A DNA stretch of 64,000 bases from Rhodoblastus acidophilus. GTDB lineage: Bacteria; Pseudomonadota; Alphaproteobacteria; Rhizobiales; Beijerinckiaceae. The stretch spans positions 186,001 to 250,000 of the forward strand of contig NZ_FYDG01000004.1 in the NCBI RefSeq assembly GCF_900187365.1. The letters run 5' to 3'. Numbering within the stretch: the stretch's first letter is position 1; each line of letters starts with the position of its first letter. Shown here in pieces: positions 1 through 10,222 of this stretch. The notes under the pieces are model-generated. The model did no database searches. It had not been told where the DNA came from and saw only the letters and a program-made list of their open reading frames with translations. The translations under genes were made by a program, and so were the position numbers.

Positions 1-223
1 AGGCCAGCAGCGCCGAACCGAAGCGCGGCTCGACCTTGTTCAAGATTTCGACCATTTCGCGCAGGCGACGCTGCGTTTTGTCCGAGCGGACGCGGTCGGC
101 GCGTTGCACGGCGTCGCGGCCGAGGCCGGCGGTGCGGGCGATCTCGGCGCTGGTGGTCAGCAATGTGTCCGCGATTTTTCGCGGGGCGAAATAGCCGTTG
201 TCAGCATACTGGGCGAGGCCCAT
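1..223 (-). CDS. DUF2384 (MbcA/ParS/Xre-type) antitoxin-like protein, partial
   Basis: The gene reads leftwards off the window, so only the first 74 residues are visible. It starts at an ATG (221-223) with MGLAQYADNGYFAPRKIA. The visible part resembles the N-terminal helical region of MbcA/ParS/Xre antitoxins (DUF2384): a short lead, then TSAEIARTAGLGRDAVQR and a run of basic helices. In that family the protein neutralises a RES-domain ADP-ribosyltransferase or NADase toxin, or acts as an orphan DNA-binding protein. No partner toxin can be seen because the gene runs out of the window. The family call rests on resemblance of a fragment and is moderate. Confidence 0.55.
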   Translation of the reverse strand, partial: MGLAQYADNGYFAPRKIADTLLTTSAEIARTAGLGRDAVQRADRVRSDKTQRRLREMVEILNKVEPRFGSALLA

Positions 224-299
224 GGGCGCATACTCCGCAAACTCTGACACAATATAGCGTCAAGAGTTGCGTGATTCAACGCGACGCCGAGGCCAACGC

Positions 300-323
300 C
301 CCTCCCCGCGCACGGGAAGAGGG
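300..323. repeat. Degenerate REP-like palindrome
   Basis: An imperfect palindrome, CCCCTCCCCG then CGCA then CGGGAAGAGGG, lies just behind the 3' end of parC. It is a decayed version of the perfect CCCTCTCCCCGC/GCGGGGAGAGGG palindromes at 50240-50388, so it is probably the same dispersed family. It could also act as a weak transcription stop for parC. Nothing else is seen in 224-336 besides the upstream region of the DUF2384 gene. Confidence 0.4.
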
Positions 324-336
324 AGAAGCGCCTCCC

Positions 337-2583
337 TCACCCGAACTTGTTGTTGCGTGGGAAATTCTTTGGCGGCAACCGGCCGGCGTCGGCGCGCGTG
401 CCCAGCCATTCGGTCAGCGCGTCCTTGGCGACATTGTGAACGCGGCCCGCCGAATCCGTCCACGACAGGCCGTCGTCGAGCGCGAACGTCTTGAGGTCCG
501 AGAGACCGCCGTCCTTGTAGCGTTGCAGCCGCACCCCCTTGCCGCGCGTCATCTCGGGAATTTCCGAAACCGGGAAGCACAGCAGTTTTCTATTCTCGCC
601 CATCGCCGCGACCGTGTCGCCCTCGACGGGAACGATGAAGCGCGCGGTCGCCCCCGCCTCGACATTGAGCAGCATCTTGCCCTTGCGGGTGTTGGCGATC
701 ATGTCGTTCTCGGCGGCGACGAAACCGCGCCCGTCGCTCGACGCCACCAGCATCTTGCCGTCGGGCTTGTGCACGAACACGGCGGCGACATCGGCGCCGT
801 CGTCAATATCCGCCAGCAGGCGAATCGGCTCGCCCGCGCCGCGCCCACCCGGCAATTTCGACGCGTCCAGCGTGAAAATCTTGCCGTCGCTCGACAGCAC
901 CATGATCTTGGACACCGTCTCGGCGAAGAACGACACCAGCAGGCCATCGTCGCCCTTGTATTGCAGGTTGGCCAGATCCGACACCTGCCCTTTTAGCGCC
1001 CGGATCCACCCTTTTTGGGTCACGACCACCGTGACCGGCTCGCGCTCGACCAGCACGTCGGTCAGGTCGAAATTCTCCGCCACCGCCGGCGGCGCCTCGA
1101 ACGTGGTGCGGCGCTTGCCGAGGGCGGTCAGCGGCCCCCATTTCTTCTTCATCTCGCGGATTTGCGCGACGATCGCCTTCCACTGGCGCGGCTCCTCGCC
1201 GACCAGCAGCTCCAGCTCGCCCTTTTCGCGGGTGAGTTCGGCGTGCTCGTTGCGCAGCTCCATTTCCTCCAGCCGGCGCAAGCTGCGCAGGCGGGTGTCG
1301 AGGATGTAATTGGCCTGGTTGTCGGTGAGATCGAACGCCGCCTTCAGCACATCCTTGGGCTCGTCCTCCTCGCGGATGATGCGGATCACCTCATCGAGAT
1401 TGAGGAAGGCGACGATCATTCCGGCCAGCACTTCGAGCCGGCGCTCGATCTCGCCCAGCCGATGCCGCGACCGCCGCAGCAGCACGTCGCGGCGATGGTC
1501 GAGCCATTGCCGCAGCGCCTCCGGCAGCGACAAAACTCGTGGCGTCACGCCGTCCACGAGCACGTTCATGTTCATCGCAAAGCGGGCCTCAAGCTCGCTC
1601 ATGCGGAACAGGCTCTCCATCAACACATTGGGCTCGACGCTGCGCGAACGCGGCTCCAGCACGACGCGCACGTCGTCGGTCGATTCGTCGCGCACGTCGG
1701 CGAGCAGCGGCAGCTTCTTCTCGTTGACCAGCTCGGCCAGCTTCTCGATCAGCCGCGATTTCTGCACGCCATAGGGAATTTCGGTGACGACCGCGTTCCA
1801 GGCGCCGCGATTGCCCTCCTCCTTCACCCAGCGCGAGCGGATGCGGAAGGAGCCGCGCCCGGTCGCATAGGTTTCGATGATCGACTCGCGCGAATCGACC
1901 ACGATGCCGCCGGTGGGAAAGTCCGGCCCCTGCACGAAGTTGCAGAGATCGCGCGCGGTCGCCACAGGATTGGAGATGAGATAGAGCGCGGCGTCGAGCA
2001 GTTCCGCGACATTATGCGGCGGAATCGAGGTCGCCATGCCCACGGCGATGCCCTGCGCGCCATTGGCCAGCAGATTCGGGAAGGCGGCGGGCAGCACCAC
2101 CGGCTCCTTGGCGTCGCCGGAATAATTGTCGCGGAAGTCGATGGCGTCTTCGTCGATGCCTTCGAGCAGCGCGCGGGCCACCTCGGTCATGCGCGCTTCG
2201 GTGTAGCGGTAGGCGGCGGCGCCGTCGCCGTCGATATTGCCGAAATTGCCCTGCCCGTCCACCAGCGGAAAGCGCGAGGAAAAATCCTGCGCCAGCCGCA
2301 CCAGCGCGTCATAGATCGCCTGATCGCCATGGGGATGGAACGAACCCATCACGTCGCCGACGATCTTCGCGCATTTCTTGAACGACGCCCCGGGATCGAG
2401 CCGCAGAATGTGCATGCCATAGAGAATGCGGCGATGCACCGGCTTCAAACCATCGCGCGCGTCCGGCAGGGCGCGCCCCATAATGGTCGAAAGCGCATAG
2501 GCGAGATAGCGCTCTTCCAACGCGTCGCGCAGGTTGACGGACTGGTTGATCTCGCTGGGCGGCGGAATATGAGCGCGGGCCAT
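337..2583 (-). CDS. parC: DNA topoisomerase IV subunit A (ParC)
   Basis: ParC is the DNA-cutting subunit of topoisomerase IV, which unlinks daughter chromosomes together with ParE. The product is 748 residues, a normal length. The start is the ATG at 2583 ([14 protein letters not shown]); the frame stays open 21 codons further upstream, but that stretch does not look conserved. The breakage-reunion domain is clear: [14 protein letters not shown] near 41-54, [12 protein letters not shown] at 83-94, and the active-site tyrosine Y127 in RYTEARMT. The quinolone-determining positions are Q88 and D92, not the Ser and Glu of E. coli; Gln here is common in alphaproteobacteria. C-terminal beta-pinwheel blades follow from about 500. 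No parE is in the window. Confidence 0.97.
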   Translation of the reverse strand: MARAHIPPPSEINQSVNLRDALEERYLAYALSTIMGRALPDARDGLKPVHRRILYGMHILRLDPGASFKKCAKIVGDVMGSFHPHGDQAIYDALVRLAQDFSSRFPLVDGQGNFGNIDGDGAAAYRYTEARMTEVARALLEGIDEDAIDFRDNYSGDAKEPVVLPAAFPNLLANGAQGIAVGMATSIPPHNVAELLDAALYLISNPVATARDLCNFVQGPDFPTGGIVVDSRESIIETYATGRGSFRIRSRWVKEEGNRGAWNAVVTEIPYGVQKSRLIEKLAELVNEKKLPLLADVRDESTDDVRVVLEPRSRSVEPNVLMESLFRMSELEARFAMNMNVLVDGVTPRVLSLPEALRQWLDHRRDVLLRRSRHRLGEIERRLEVLAGMIVAFLNLDEVIRIIREEDEPKDVLKAAFDLTDNQANYILDTRLRSLRRLEEMELRNEHAELTREKGELELLVGEEPRQWKAIVAQIREMKKKWGPLTALGKRRTTFEAPPAVAENFDLTDVLVEREPVTVVVTQKGWIRALKGQVSDLANLQYKGDDGLLVSFFAETVSKIMVLSSDGKIFTLDASKLPGGRGAGEPIRLLADIDDGADVAAVFVHKPDGKMLVASSDGRGFVAAENDMIANTRKGKMLLNVEAGATARFIVPVEGDTVAAMGENRKLLCFPVSEIPEMTRGKGVRLQRYKDGGLSDLKTFALDDGLSWTDSAGRVHNVAKDALTEWLGTRADAGRLPPKNFPRNNKFG

Positions 2584-2852
2584 GGGCTCCAGATTTTGTT
2601 GAAGGCGTGACTTCCGTCCCGGACGAACTGAGCGGGATTGTCTCATCGCACGTCTAGTGCAGCCGGCGCTTCAGTTCAAGTTCGCGCTTCGTTCCAGCTT
2701 AAAATTTAATCGAGCTTGTTGCCGATCCGCACTAGCCGTAGCCAATTGGTCGGAATAGAAAACGGAACGCTTCGCAGTTGCGAAGGTTCTTTGAGCACCG
2801 CTGTCGTGCGGTTTGCCTTGAACTTGACCTTGACATATTCGCAGAGGGTCTG

Positions 2853-3098
2853 ATGAAGATTTCGAAAGCGCTCACGCCGGCAGTGGTCCTGCTGACGTTC
2901 GGCGTCGGTCTTGGCTTGACTTTTTTCACCTCGCAGGGCTCGGCCACGGCCGAAACCAGCGCGGGTTCCTCGGGCAAATTTGACGCTCGCGTCAACACCC
3001 TGGCTCTGGACGGCTCGGCGATCTGCGAGGATCGCGAGGTGGAAATGGACGAGGGCTATGCGCTGACCCGCAAGGAAAAGCGCCGCGTCTGCCATTAA
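2853..3098 (+). CDS. Small exported hypothetical protein
   Basis: This 81-residue protein has a basic N-terminus (MKISK), a hydrophobic segment (about 8-27) and a polar, acidic C-terminal half. It looks exported or anchored by one helix. The ATG at 2853 gives the clean signal-like start; the frame stays open upstream, but those residues are unlike a leader. Two cysteines (CEDRE and RVCH near the end) could form a disulfide. It stands alone, divergent from parC and followed at once by a strong terminator at 3123. I do not recognise the family. Confidence 0.6.
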   Translation: MKISKALTPAVVLLTFGVGLGLTFFTSQGSATAETSAGSSGKFDARVNTLALDGSAICEDREVEMDEGYALTRKEKRRVCH

Positions 3099-3122
3099 AG
3101 TCGCGTCCGATAAAACACTTCG

Positions 3123-3148
3123 AAAAGCGGCCCTTCGGGGCCGCTTTT
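3123..3148 (+). terminator. Rho-independent terminator after the small exported gene
   Basis: Stem AAAAGCGGCCC (3123-3133), loop TTCG, stem GGGCCGCTTTT (3138-3148). The 11-bp stem and UUCG tetraloop lie 25 nt behind the stop codon at 3098. The A and T tracts on both sides would let it work in both directions. Confidence 0.85.
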
Positions 3149-3202
3149 GATTCCGGGCGCCTGAGTCGGCCCGTCCCGTTCGGAACGCGGCGCCAAAAAG
3201 CA

Positions 3203-3234
3203 AACGGCGAGGCCTTTCATGGGACCTCGCCGTT
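3203..3234. terminator. Bidirectional terminator between convergent genes
   Basis: Inverted repeat AACGGCGAGG (3203-3212) and CCTCGCCGTT (3225-3234), with a T run to its right and an AAAAA run to its left. It sits between the rightward exported gene and the leftward nlpD-like gene, so it can end transcription from both. Confidence 0.7.
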
Positions 3235-3294
3235 CATTTTTTCCCGCACCGTGTCTCGCGGTCTGGGGGAAATTCTATGTCCTGAGCCGGGGCG

Positions 3295-4938
3295 TCACAG
3301 CCCCGCCAAAAACCCGGTGGGATCAACCGGCTTGTGGCCTTTGCGCAGCTCGAAATGCAGCTGCGGCGACGACACATTGCCGCTCTGGCCGGACAGCGCG
3401 ATGGTCTGGCCGCGCTTGACCGTGTCGCCGCGCTTCACGTTGATCGAGCCATTGTTGGCGTAGACGCTGTCGAAGCCGTTGGGATGGTGGATCAGCACCA
3501 GATTGCCGTAGCCCTTCAACTCGCTGCCGGCATAGGTGACCACGCCCGATTCGGCCGCCTTCACCGCCGTGCCTTCGGGCACCGCGATATTGATGCCGTC
3601 ATTGCCGCCCGAAGTGTAGCCGGTGATCACGCGGCCGCGCGCGGGCCAGCGGAATTCCGGATTGGAGCCGTCGGTGGCCGGCGTGGTGCGCGCCACAGCG
3701 TCTTCTTCAGGCGCCGCCGTCGGCTGTTTGGACGCGGCGGCGACGGGGACCTGCGCAGGGACGGGCGCCGGCGCGGCTTCCGCGAGCTTGGCGACCGGCT
3801 GGGCCGCGGCCTGCTGCTGCAGCTTGGCCTGGGCTTTCTGCGCCAGCTTTTCGGCGCGGGCGGCGTCGGCGGTCTTTTTCGCGTCGGCGGCGGCGGCGAG
3901 CTTCGCGGCGGCGCCGGTCTTGCCGACATCGGCGGCGGCGGTCTTGCCGGCGTCGGCGGCCGTCTGGGCGTCCTGCGCCTTGCGCTTCTCAATGGAGGAC
4001 GCGGCCTCCCGCATGGCGGCGGCGCGCGCCTCGGCGAGCTGCGCCTTGCGGTCGGCGGCGGGATCGAGCCGGGGCTTCGCCGGAGCGGCGACCTGCTCGC
4101 TTTCCTCCTGAACCAGAGATTTCGGGCCGGGCTGCATCACCATGCGCGGCTCGCCGCGAGTCGGCGCGGGCTCGGCCCGGGTCGGCGCCGGCGCGGCCAT
4201 GGCGGGTTCGACCGGGCGCGGCGGCTCGGCCCGGGCCACGCGCGGCGCCGGGGCGCCCGACGCTTCGGCGCGGTGATTGGCGTTGTAAACGGGGATGGTC
4301 AGCCGGGAGCCGGGCTGCACCTGCGCCGCGCTGCTGTAGCCGTTCAACTGCAACAGGGTGTCGGTCGGCACGCCATAACGATTGGCGATCGCCTTGGCGC
4401 TCTCGCCCTGCGCGACCACCACGGGAACGCCGCCCTCGACCGTCCAGCCGCCGACGCGCGCTGCAACCGCGCGCGGAGAGGGCGCCGGAGCCGCGGCTTG
4501 CGGCGGGGCGACCGGACGCGACGAATACGCCGGCGCGGAGGCGGCCTGACCGGGCGGCGGCAAGGGCTGCGACGAAATCGGCGCCGGCGCGCTCAAGGAG
4601 CGGCTCGGCATCGGGAGCGGGGCCGGGCGCGAGGAAGCGGCGCGCGGCGCGCGCGACCGGCGCGAATCAACGGGATCGGCGGACTGCCCGGACTCGTCGA
4701 AGGTGCGGAAGGTTTCGGAAAAGAACCCGCCCTCCTCGGCCTGCGGCGCGGCGGAGCTCGCGCCGGCGGGCGGCAGCGTGGTCCCGGTCGGGGAACGGTC
4801 GTAGCGCGAGGTGGAGGCTTTGAACGGATTGCCGAGCGGATCGTCAAGCCGAGACGAGTCCGCGCAGCCCGACAGGCCCAGGACCGCCACGCCGGCCAAC
4901 AATAGGCCGCATTCTTTCCGCTTCAGCGCATGAACCAT
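3295..4938 (-). CDS. NlpD-like lipoprotein: LysM plus degenerate M23 (LytM) domain
   Basis: This 547-residue lipoprotein starts at ATG 4936-4938 and has a lipobox LSGC with the lipidated cysteine at 25. A Ser/Pro/Ala-rich linker leads to a LysM domain (about 163-217) that binds peptidoglycan. An Ala/Lys-rich coiled stretch follows, and the last 110 residues form an M23/LytM domain. The M23 zinc ligands are lost: the HxxxD motif reads NDGIN and the final HxH reads QLHFE. This matches NlpD and EnvC, which do not cut the wall but switch on amidases at division. Its place downstream of surE and pcm is the classical surE-pcm-nlpD order. Function as an amidase activator is inferred from family and context. 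Confidence 0.85.
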   Translation of the reverse strand: MVHALKRKECGLLLAGVAVLGLSGCADSSRLDDPLGNPFKASTSRYDRSPTGTTLPPAGASSAAPQAEEGGFFSETFRTFDESGQSADPVDSRRSRAPRAASSRPAPLPMPSRSLSAPAPISSQPLPPPGQAASAPAYSSRPVAPPQAAAPAPSPRAVAARVGGWTVEGGVPVVVAQGESAKAIANRYGVPTDTLLQLNGYSSAAQVQPGSRLTIPVYNANHRAEASGAPAPRVARAEPPRPVEPAMAAPAPTRAEPAPTRGEPRMVMQPGPKSLVQEESEQVAAPAKPRLDPAADRKAQLAEARAAAMREAASSIEKRKAQDAQTAADAGKTAAADVGKTGAAAKLAAAADAKKTADAARAEKLAQKAQAKLQQQAAAQPVAKLAEAAPAPVPAQVPVAAASKQPTAAPEEDAVARTTPATDGSNPEFRWPARGRVITGYTSGGNDGINIAVPEGTAVKAAESGVVTYAGSELKGYGNLVLIHHPNGFDSVYANNGSINVKRGDTVKRGQTIALSGQSGNVSSPQLHFELRKGHKPVDPTGFLAGL

Positions 4939-5066
4939 GACGCAACTCACCAAACCCGACACCAACAAGTGGATTTAACGCCACGGGGGTTAAAGGAGCG
5001 TTTAAGATGAATCGTCATTCATCAGGGAGCCGGCGCGCAGATGTAAATCAGCCCTAAAAAAGGCTT

Positions 5067-5768
5067 TCAGCGGCCGGAATAGAGCCCTTGCAGCAGGTTT
5101 TGCGCTCGGCACGGCCCCAGCGAGACGATTTCGATCCGGTCGCCCGCGCCGCGCCGGTAAATCAGCCGCTCCATCTTGTCCTGCGCCGCGCCGGCGCCGG
5201 CGCGGGCCGCCATCAGCGCCCCGCCCTCCCCCAGCGCGCCCAGCAATGACGGCGGCGGCGCCTCGACGGCGGCGTGGACGACGATGCGGTCGAACAGCCC
5301 GAGTTCGGGCGAAATATCGGCGCCGTCGGCCCAGATCACCGCGACATTGTCGATGCGCAGACGTTCGAGTCGTTCACGCGCCGATTTGGCGAGAACATCG
5401 AAACATTCGACGCTGACGACCGTATCGACCAGCGCCGAAAGCACCGCGGCGGACCAGCCCGAGCCTGTCCCCACCTCCAGCACGCGCATGTGCGCTGCGA
5501 CGCCGAGCGCCGCCAAAGCCAGGGCCAATTCCGACGGGCTTTCGATGGTCTGGCCGCAAGGCAGCGGCAAGGCGATGTCGCGCAACGCGAGTTCGATCTG
5601 ATGCGGGCCGACGAAATTCTCGCGCGGCGCCGACTCCATGGCGCGCAACAGGCTGAGATCGTTGAATCCCTTGGAGCGCAGCCGCAACAGCAATTGCGCG
5701 GCCGCCAGCTTCCGCGCCTCTACGCGCGCCTGGGCGGCGGCCGAGGGGAATGGCGGCTTGTAGGCCAA
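5067..5768 (-). CDS. pcm: Protein-L-isoaspartate O-methyltransferase
   Basis: Pcm methylates isoaspartyl residues in aged proteins with S-adenosylmethionine so that they can be repaired. The SAM-binding motif I is VLEVGTGSGW (about 96-105), preceded by the family block around GQTIESPSELALAL. The start is a TTG (5766-5768) with GAGGA 10 nt upstream; no ATG fits. The gene begins 13 nt after surE, so the two are one transcript. The product is 233 residues, slightly longer than most members. The likely role is repair or stress survival, as for surE. Confidence 0.9.
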   Translation of the reverse strand: MAYKPPFPSAAAQARVEARKLAAAQLLLRLRSKGFNDLSLLRAMESAPRENFVGPHQIELALRDIALPLPCGQTIESPSELALALAALGVAAHMRVLEVGTGSGWSAAVLSALVDTVVSVECFDVLAKSARERLERLRIDNVAVIWADGADISPELGLFDRIVVHAAVEAPPPSLLGALGEGGALMAARAGAGAAQDKMERLIYRRGAGDRIEIVSLGPCRAQNLLQGLYSGR

Positions 5769-5781
5769 GGTCGAAGCGTCC

Positions 5782-6534
5782 TCAGCCGAACAGGCTGGCG
5801 AAATGGACCAGCGCCGGCTCGTCGGTCAGATCGAGCCGCAGCGGCGTAACCGAGATGCGGTCATGGGCCACGGCTTCGAGATCGGTGCCGGCGCCGGCCA
5901 CGAAACTCGGGCGCTCGAAGGCGATCCAGTAATACGGGTTGCCCCGGCCGTCGCGGCGCCCCTCGATCTTCATCAACTCCTGCTCGCGCCGGCCCTGCCG
6001 CGCCAGCGACACGCCCTTCACCTCGGAAGGGTCGCAGGCCGGGAAATTCAGGTTCATCAGCACGCCCGGCGGGAAGCCGCGCGCCACGATCTTTTGGATC
6101 AACCCGGCGGCGTGGGTTTCGGCGCAATCCCAGAACGAATTTTCGCCCGCGTAGCATTGCGACAGGGCGATGGAGGGAAAGCCCAGCAACGTGCCTTCCA
6201 TCGCGCCGGCGATCGTGCCGGAATAGGTGACGTCCTCGGCGACATTCTGGCCGCGATTGACGCCGGACAGGATCAGATCGGGCGGATTGTCCACCATGAT
6301 CTTGCGCACGCCCATGATGATGCAGTCGGTCGGCGTGCCTTTGACCGCGAAATGATTGTCGCAAACCTTGCGCAGGCGCAGCGGATCGGACAGCGACAGC
6401 GAATGCGCGACGCCGGATTGGTCGCTTTCAGGCGCCACCACCACGACCTCGTCTCCAACCTGTCTGGCGATCCGCTCCAGCACGGCCAGGCCGGGGGCGT
6501 GAACGCCGTCGTCATTGGTGATGAGAATGCGCAT
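5782..6534 (-). CDS. surE: 5'/3'-nucleotidase SurE
   Basis: SurE is a metal-dependent nucleoside monophosphate phosphatase of stationary-phase and stress survival. The 250-residue protein opens with MRILITNDDG, whose N7, D8 and D9 belong to the metal site. It also carries APESDQSG near 35-42 and the SGVNRGQN block, all hallmarks of the family. It is the first gene of surE-pcm-nlpD here. serS, often found just upstream in related genomes, is absent; dnaE is there instead. Confidence 0.95.
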   Translation of the reverse strand: MRILITNDDGVHAPGLAVLERIARQVGDEVVVVAPESDQSGVAHSLSLSDPLRLRKVCDNHFAVKGTPTDCIIMGVRKIMVDNPPDLILSGVNRGQNVAEDVTYSGTIAGAMEGTLLGFPSIALSQCYAGENSFWDCAETHAAGLIQKIVARGFPPGVLMNLNFPACDPSEVKGVSLARQGRREQELMKIEGRRDGRGNPYYWIAFERPSFVAGAGTDLEAVAHDRISVTPLRLDLTDEPALVHFASLFG

Positions 6535-6627
6535 GAGACCGCCCGCGATTCGAAAGGGATTTGGGCGTTTATAAGCCTGTCCGGCCGGCGCGCACAGCCC
6601 CCGCCCGCCCTACCGAAACGGCAGGCG

Positions 6628-9600
6628 CTAAACCAGCTCCACTTCGGCCACGCCGGGCAAGGTCTTGATCGCGTTCGACACCGCCGGATTGATCGCATAC
6701 TTGCCCGGCAGCTTGACCTCGACTTCGCGCGAATCCTCGTCGAGGCGCAGCAGCAGCGTCACCTCGCCCTCCGGCCGGCCTTTCAACTGCTCCGCCAGCG
6801 CCGGCAGAGCGGCGCCGTCGCGCAGCGCGATTCGCAATCCCTTCTGGATGCGCGCCGCCGCCTCGTCGAGTTTTTCCACCAGCGTGATGCGGGCGCGGAC
6901 ATCGTCGCCGTCGAGCCGCGCATCCAGCGTCACCAGCACGCAGGCGCCTTTTTCCAGCAATTCGCGGAACTGGTTCAGCCCCTCCTGGAACAGAATGGCC
7001 TCATATTGGCCGGAGGCGTCGGACAGGGTGACGATGCCCATCTTGTTGCCGGATTTGGTGCGGCGCTCGGCGCGGTCGAGCACGGTGGCGGCGAGACGGT
7101 CGGCCGACGCCCCCTGCTTCACCGCGCGCGAAAAGCTGGCCCAGTTGCGCACCCGCAGCTTTTGCAGCACCGCCTGATAGGAATCGAGCGGATGGCCCGA
7201 CAGGAAGAAGCCGATGGCGTCGAATTCGTGCTTCAACCGCTCCTCGGCCGACCAATTGTCCCATTTATTCAGGCGCAACGGCTCGGGCTCGCCGCCGCCG
7301 AACAAAGCATTCTGGCCGGCGCGGGCCTCGTCCTGCGCCACATTGGCGTGGGCCAGCACCTTCTCCATGCTGGCGAAGGCTTTGGCGCGGTCGCGTTCCA
7401 ATTCGTCGAAGGCGCCGGCCGCCGCCAGGCTTTCCAGCACTTTCTTGTTGACCTCGCGGGGGTTCAGCCGCTGGGCCATTTCCGCCAGGCTGACGAATTT
7501 GTCGCCGCCCCTGGCGGCGACCAGCGCCGCCGCCTGCCCCTCGCCCACGCCCTTCACCGCCGACAACGCATAGCGGATGGTCAGCGCGCCTTCCGCGTCT
7601 GGATGCACCTCGAAATCGACGCCGGAATAATTGATCGACGGCGGCTCCACCTTGACGCCAAGCCTCATGCACTCGTTGCGGAATTCCGCGAGCTTGTCGG
7701 TGTTGCTCTTGTCGAGCGTCATCGACGCCGCCATGAACTCCACGGGGTGATTGGCCTTGCACCACGCGGTCTGGTAGGCGACCAAGGCGTAAGCCGCCGC
7801 ATGGCTCTTGTTGAAACCGTAGTCGGCGAATTTGGCGAGCAGGTCGAAGATTTCGTCGGCCTTGGCGTGGTCCAGCCCGCCGGACACCGCGCCCTCGACG
7901 AAGCGGACGCGCTGCTTGTCCATCTCCGCCTTGATCTTCTTGCCCATGGCGCGGCGCAGCATGTCGGCCTCGCCGAGCGAATAGCCGGACAGGATCTGCG
8001 CGATCTGCATCACCTGCTCCTGGTAGATGATGACGCCGAACGTCTCCTTGAGCACACATTCGATTTTTGGATGGATGTAGTCGGCGTCCTGCTCGCCGAG
8101 CTTCACCGCGCAATAAGTGGGAATGTTGGCCATCGGGCCGGGTCGGTACAGCGCCACCAGCGCCACAATGTCCTCGAAACGGTCGGCGCGCATTTCGGCG
8201 AGCGCCTTCCTCATGCCCGCGCTTTCCAGCTGGAACACGCCGACGGTCTCGCCGCGCCCGAGCATTTCGTAAGTCTTGACGTCGTCGAGCGGAATTTTCG
8301 ACAGGTCCAGCTCGATCCCGCGCAGTTTCAGCAAATTGACGCAGGTGGCCAGGGTGGTGAGGGTCTTCAGGCCCAAAAAGTCGAATTTGACCAGACCGGC
8401 CGGCTCGACCCATTTCATGTTGAACTGGGTCGCCGGCATGTCGGACTTGGGGTCCTGGTACAGCGGCACCAGCCGGTCGAGCGGCCGGTCGCCGATCACC
8501 ACGCCCGCCGCATGGGTCGAGGCGTTGGAATACAGGCCTTCGAGCTTTTCCGAAATCTCCAGCAGTTTGGCGACCTTGGAATCCCGTTCCGCCTCCTCCT
8601 GCAGGCGCGGCTCGGATTCGATCGCCTGTTTCAGCGTCACCGGCGCGGCGGGGTTCTGCGGCACCATTTTGGCGAGCTTGTCGACCTGCCCGAGCGGCAT
8701 TTCGAGCACGCGCCCGACATTGCGCAACACGCCGCGCGCCAAAAACGAACCAAAGGTGATGATCTGGGCGACGCGGTCCTTGCCATAGCGCCGCTGCACA
8801 TAACCGATCACCTCTTCCCGCCGCGTCTGGCAGAAGTCGATGTCGAAGTCGGGCATCGACACGCGTTCGGGGTTGAGAAAGCGCTCGAACAGCAGCGAGA
8901 AGCGCATCGGATCGAGATCGGTGATGGTCAGCGAATAGGCCACCAGCGAGCCTGCGCCGGAGCCGCGCCCGGGACCCACGGGAATCCCCTGCGATTTCGC
9001 CCATTTGATGAAGTCCGACACGATCAGGAAGTAGCCGGGAAACTTCATCTTCTCGATGATCGACAGCTCGAATTCGAGCCTTTTGTCATAATCCTCCGGC
9101 GTCTGGCCCGGCGCCAGCCCATGGGCGTCGAGCCGCGCCTTCAAGCCGGCGATGGCCTGGGCGCGCAATTCGGCGGCCTCGTCGGTCCCCTCGGTGAAAT
9201 TCGGCAGGATCGGCCCGCGCGTCTTCGGGCGAAAGGCGCAGCGCAGCGCGATCTCGACGGTGGCGCGGGTCGCCTCGGGCAGATCGGCGAACAGCTCCAG
9301 CATTTCCGCGCGGGTCTTGAAGCGATGTTCCGGCGTCAGTTTTCTGCGATTGTCGTCGGAGACCAGCGCGCCTTCGGCGATGCACAGCAGCGCGTCATGG
9401 GCGTCATAGTCGGATTTGGCGGCGAAATAAGGCTCGTTGGTCGCCACCAGCGGCAGGTCGCGGCGATAGGCGCAATCGAGCAGCAGCGGCTCGACCTGTT
9501 TTTCGCGCGCGGTGCCGTGACGTTGCAACTCGATATAGAGCCGGCGCGGAAAAATGTCGGACAGCGCGTCGAGCCGCGCCGCGGCGGCCTCGTCCTTGTG

Positions 9601-10095
9601 CAGGACGAAGGCGCGGTCGAGCGGGCCGGACGGGCCGCCGGTCAGGGCGATCAGGCCCTCGTTCGACTCGCGCAGCTGCGCCAGCGTGATATGGGCGACG
9701 TCGCCGGGATCGACCCCGGTCCAGGCCGAGGACACCAGCTTCATCAAGTTGAGATAGCCGGCCTCGTCCATCGCCAGCAGCACCAGATTGCCCAGCGAGG
9801 CGTCGCCGGCGAGCGGCTCGCCGGGAACGCGCAGGCTTTCGGCGTCAGCGAAATCCACCGCGAGCTGGACGCCGGGGATCGGCTGCAAGCCCTCCTTCGA
9901 GCCCTTCTCCGCGAATTCCAGCGCGCCGAATAGATTGTTGGTGTCGGTGATGGCGAGCGCCGGCTGGCCGTCCGCCAAAGCGAGCTTCAGCAGTTTCGCC
10001 AGCGGCAAGGCGCCTTCGCGCAACGAAAACGACGTGTGCGCATGAAGGTGGACGAAGCCGACTTTTTCGATTACCTCATCGAGCGGCGACGTCAT
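6628..10095 (-). CDS. dnaE: DNA polymerase III subunit alpha
   Basis: DnaE is the catalytic subunit of the replicative polymerase. The product has 1155 residues with the usual order: an N-terminal PHP domain (HLHAHTSF, H16, H18, H20), then the C-family polymerase core with catalytic aspartates in PDFDIDF, the finger region (YQEQVM), an HhH segment, and a C-terminal OB fold. I chose the ATG at 10093-10095 because GGAG lies 8 nt upstream; an in-frame TTG at 10113 lacks that spacing. The gene stands alone, 93 nt from surE. A perfect FNR/FixK-type palindrome lies about 130 nt upstream. Confidence 0.97.
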   Translation of the reverse strand: MTSPLDEVIEKVGFVHLHAHTSFSLREGALPLAKLLKLALADGQPALAITDTNNLFGALEFAEKGSKEGLQPIPGVQLAVDFADAESLRVPGEPLAGDASLGNLVLLAMDEAGYLNLMKLVSSAWTGVDPGDVAHITLAQLRESNEGLIALTGGPSGPLDRAFVLHKDEAAAARLDALSDIFPRRLYIELQRHGTAREKQVEPLLLDCAYRRDLPLVATNEPYFAAKSDYDAHDALLCIAEGALVSDDNRRKLTPEHRFKTRAEMLELFADLPEATRATVEIALRCAFRPKTRGPILPNFTEGTDEAAELRAQAIAGLKARLDAHGLAPGQTPEDYDKRLEFELSIIEKMKFPGYFLIVSDFIKWAKSQGIPVGPGRGSGAGSLVAYSLTITDLDPMRFSLLFERFLNPERVSMPDFDIDFCQTRREEVIGYVQRRYGKDRVAQIITFGSFLARGVLRNVGRVLEMPLGQVDKLAKMVPQNPAAPVTLKQAIESEPRLQEEAERDSKVAKLLEISEKLEGLYSNASTHAAGVVIGDRPLDRLVPLYQDPKSDMPATQFNMKWVEPAGLVKFDFLGLKTLTTLATCVNLLKLRGIELDLSKIPLDDVKTYEMLGRGETVGVFQLESAGMRKALAEMRADRFEDIVALVALYRPGPMANIPTYCAVKLGEQDADYIHPKIECVLKETFGVIIYQEQVMQIAQILSGYSLGEADMLRRAMGKKIKAEMDKQRVRFVEGAVSGGLDHAKADEIFDLLAKFADYGFNKSHAAAYALVAYQTAWCKANHPVEFMAASMTLDKSNTDKLAEFRNECMRLGVKVEPPSINYSGVDFEVHPDAEGALTIRYALSAVKGVGEGQAAALVAARGGDKFVSLAEMAQRLNPREVNKKVLESLAAAGAFDELERDRAKAFASMEKVLAHANVAQDEARAGQNALFGGGEPEPLRLNKWDNWSAEERLKHEFDAIGFFLSGHPLDSYQAVLQKLRVRNWASFSRAVKQGASADRLAATVLDRAERRTKSGNKMGIVTLSDASGQYEAILFQEGLNQFRELLEKGACVLVTLDARLDGDDVRARITLVEKLDEAAARIQKGLRIALRDGAALPALAEQLKGRPEGEVTLLLRLDEDSREVEVKLPGKYAINPAVSNAIKTLPGVAEVELV

Positions 10096-10222
10096 GTCCC
10101 AATCTCCATCCAAACCTCAGGTTGCAGAGAGCGCGGCCCGCGCGGTCGCCCAGCGATTTTGCGCCCATGCTGGGACGGAACAATACGTTCCTGCAACGGT
10201 CGTGTTTCGTTCCCGTCACGAT

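Noticed and set aside
1015-2610. Long plus-strand open frame opposite parC
   Set aside because: Shadow of parC caused by high GC at third positions; no protein-like motifs.
5803-9933. Open frame of 1376 codons on the plus strand across surE and dnaE
   Set aside because: It is the shadow of the high-GC surE and dnaE genes on the other strand; its sequence is low-complexity Arg/His/Gln-rich and has no domain.
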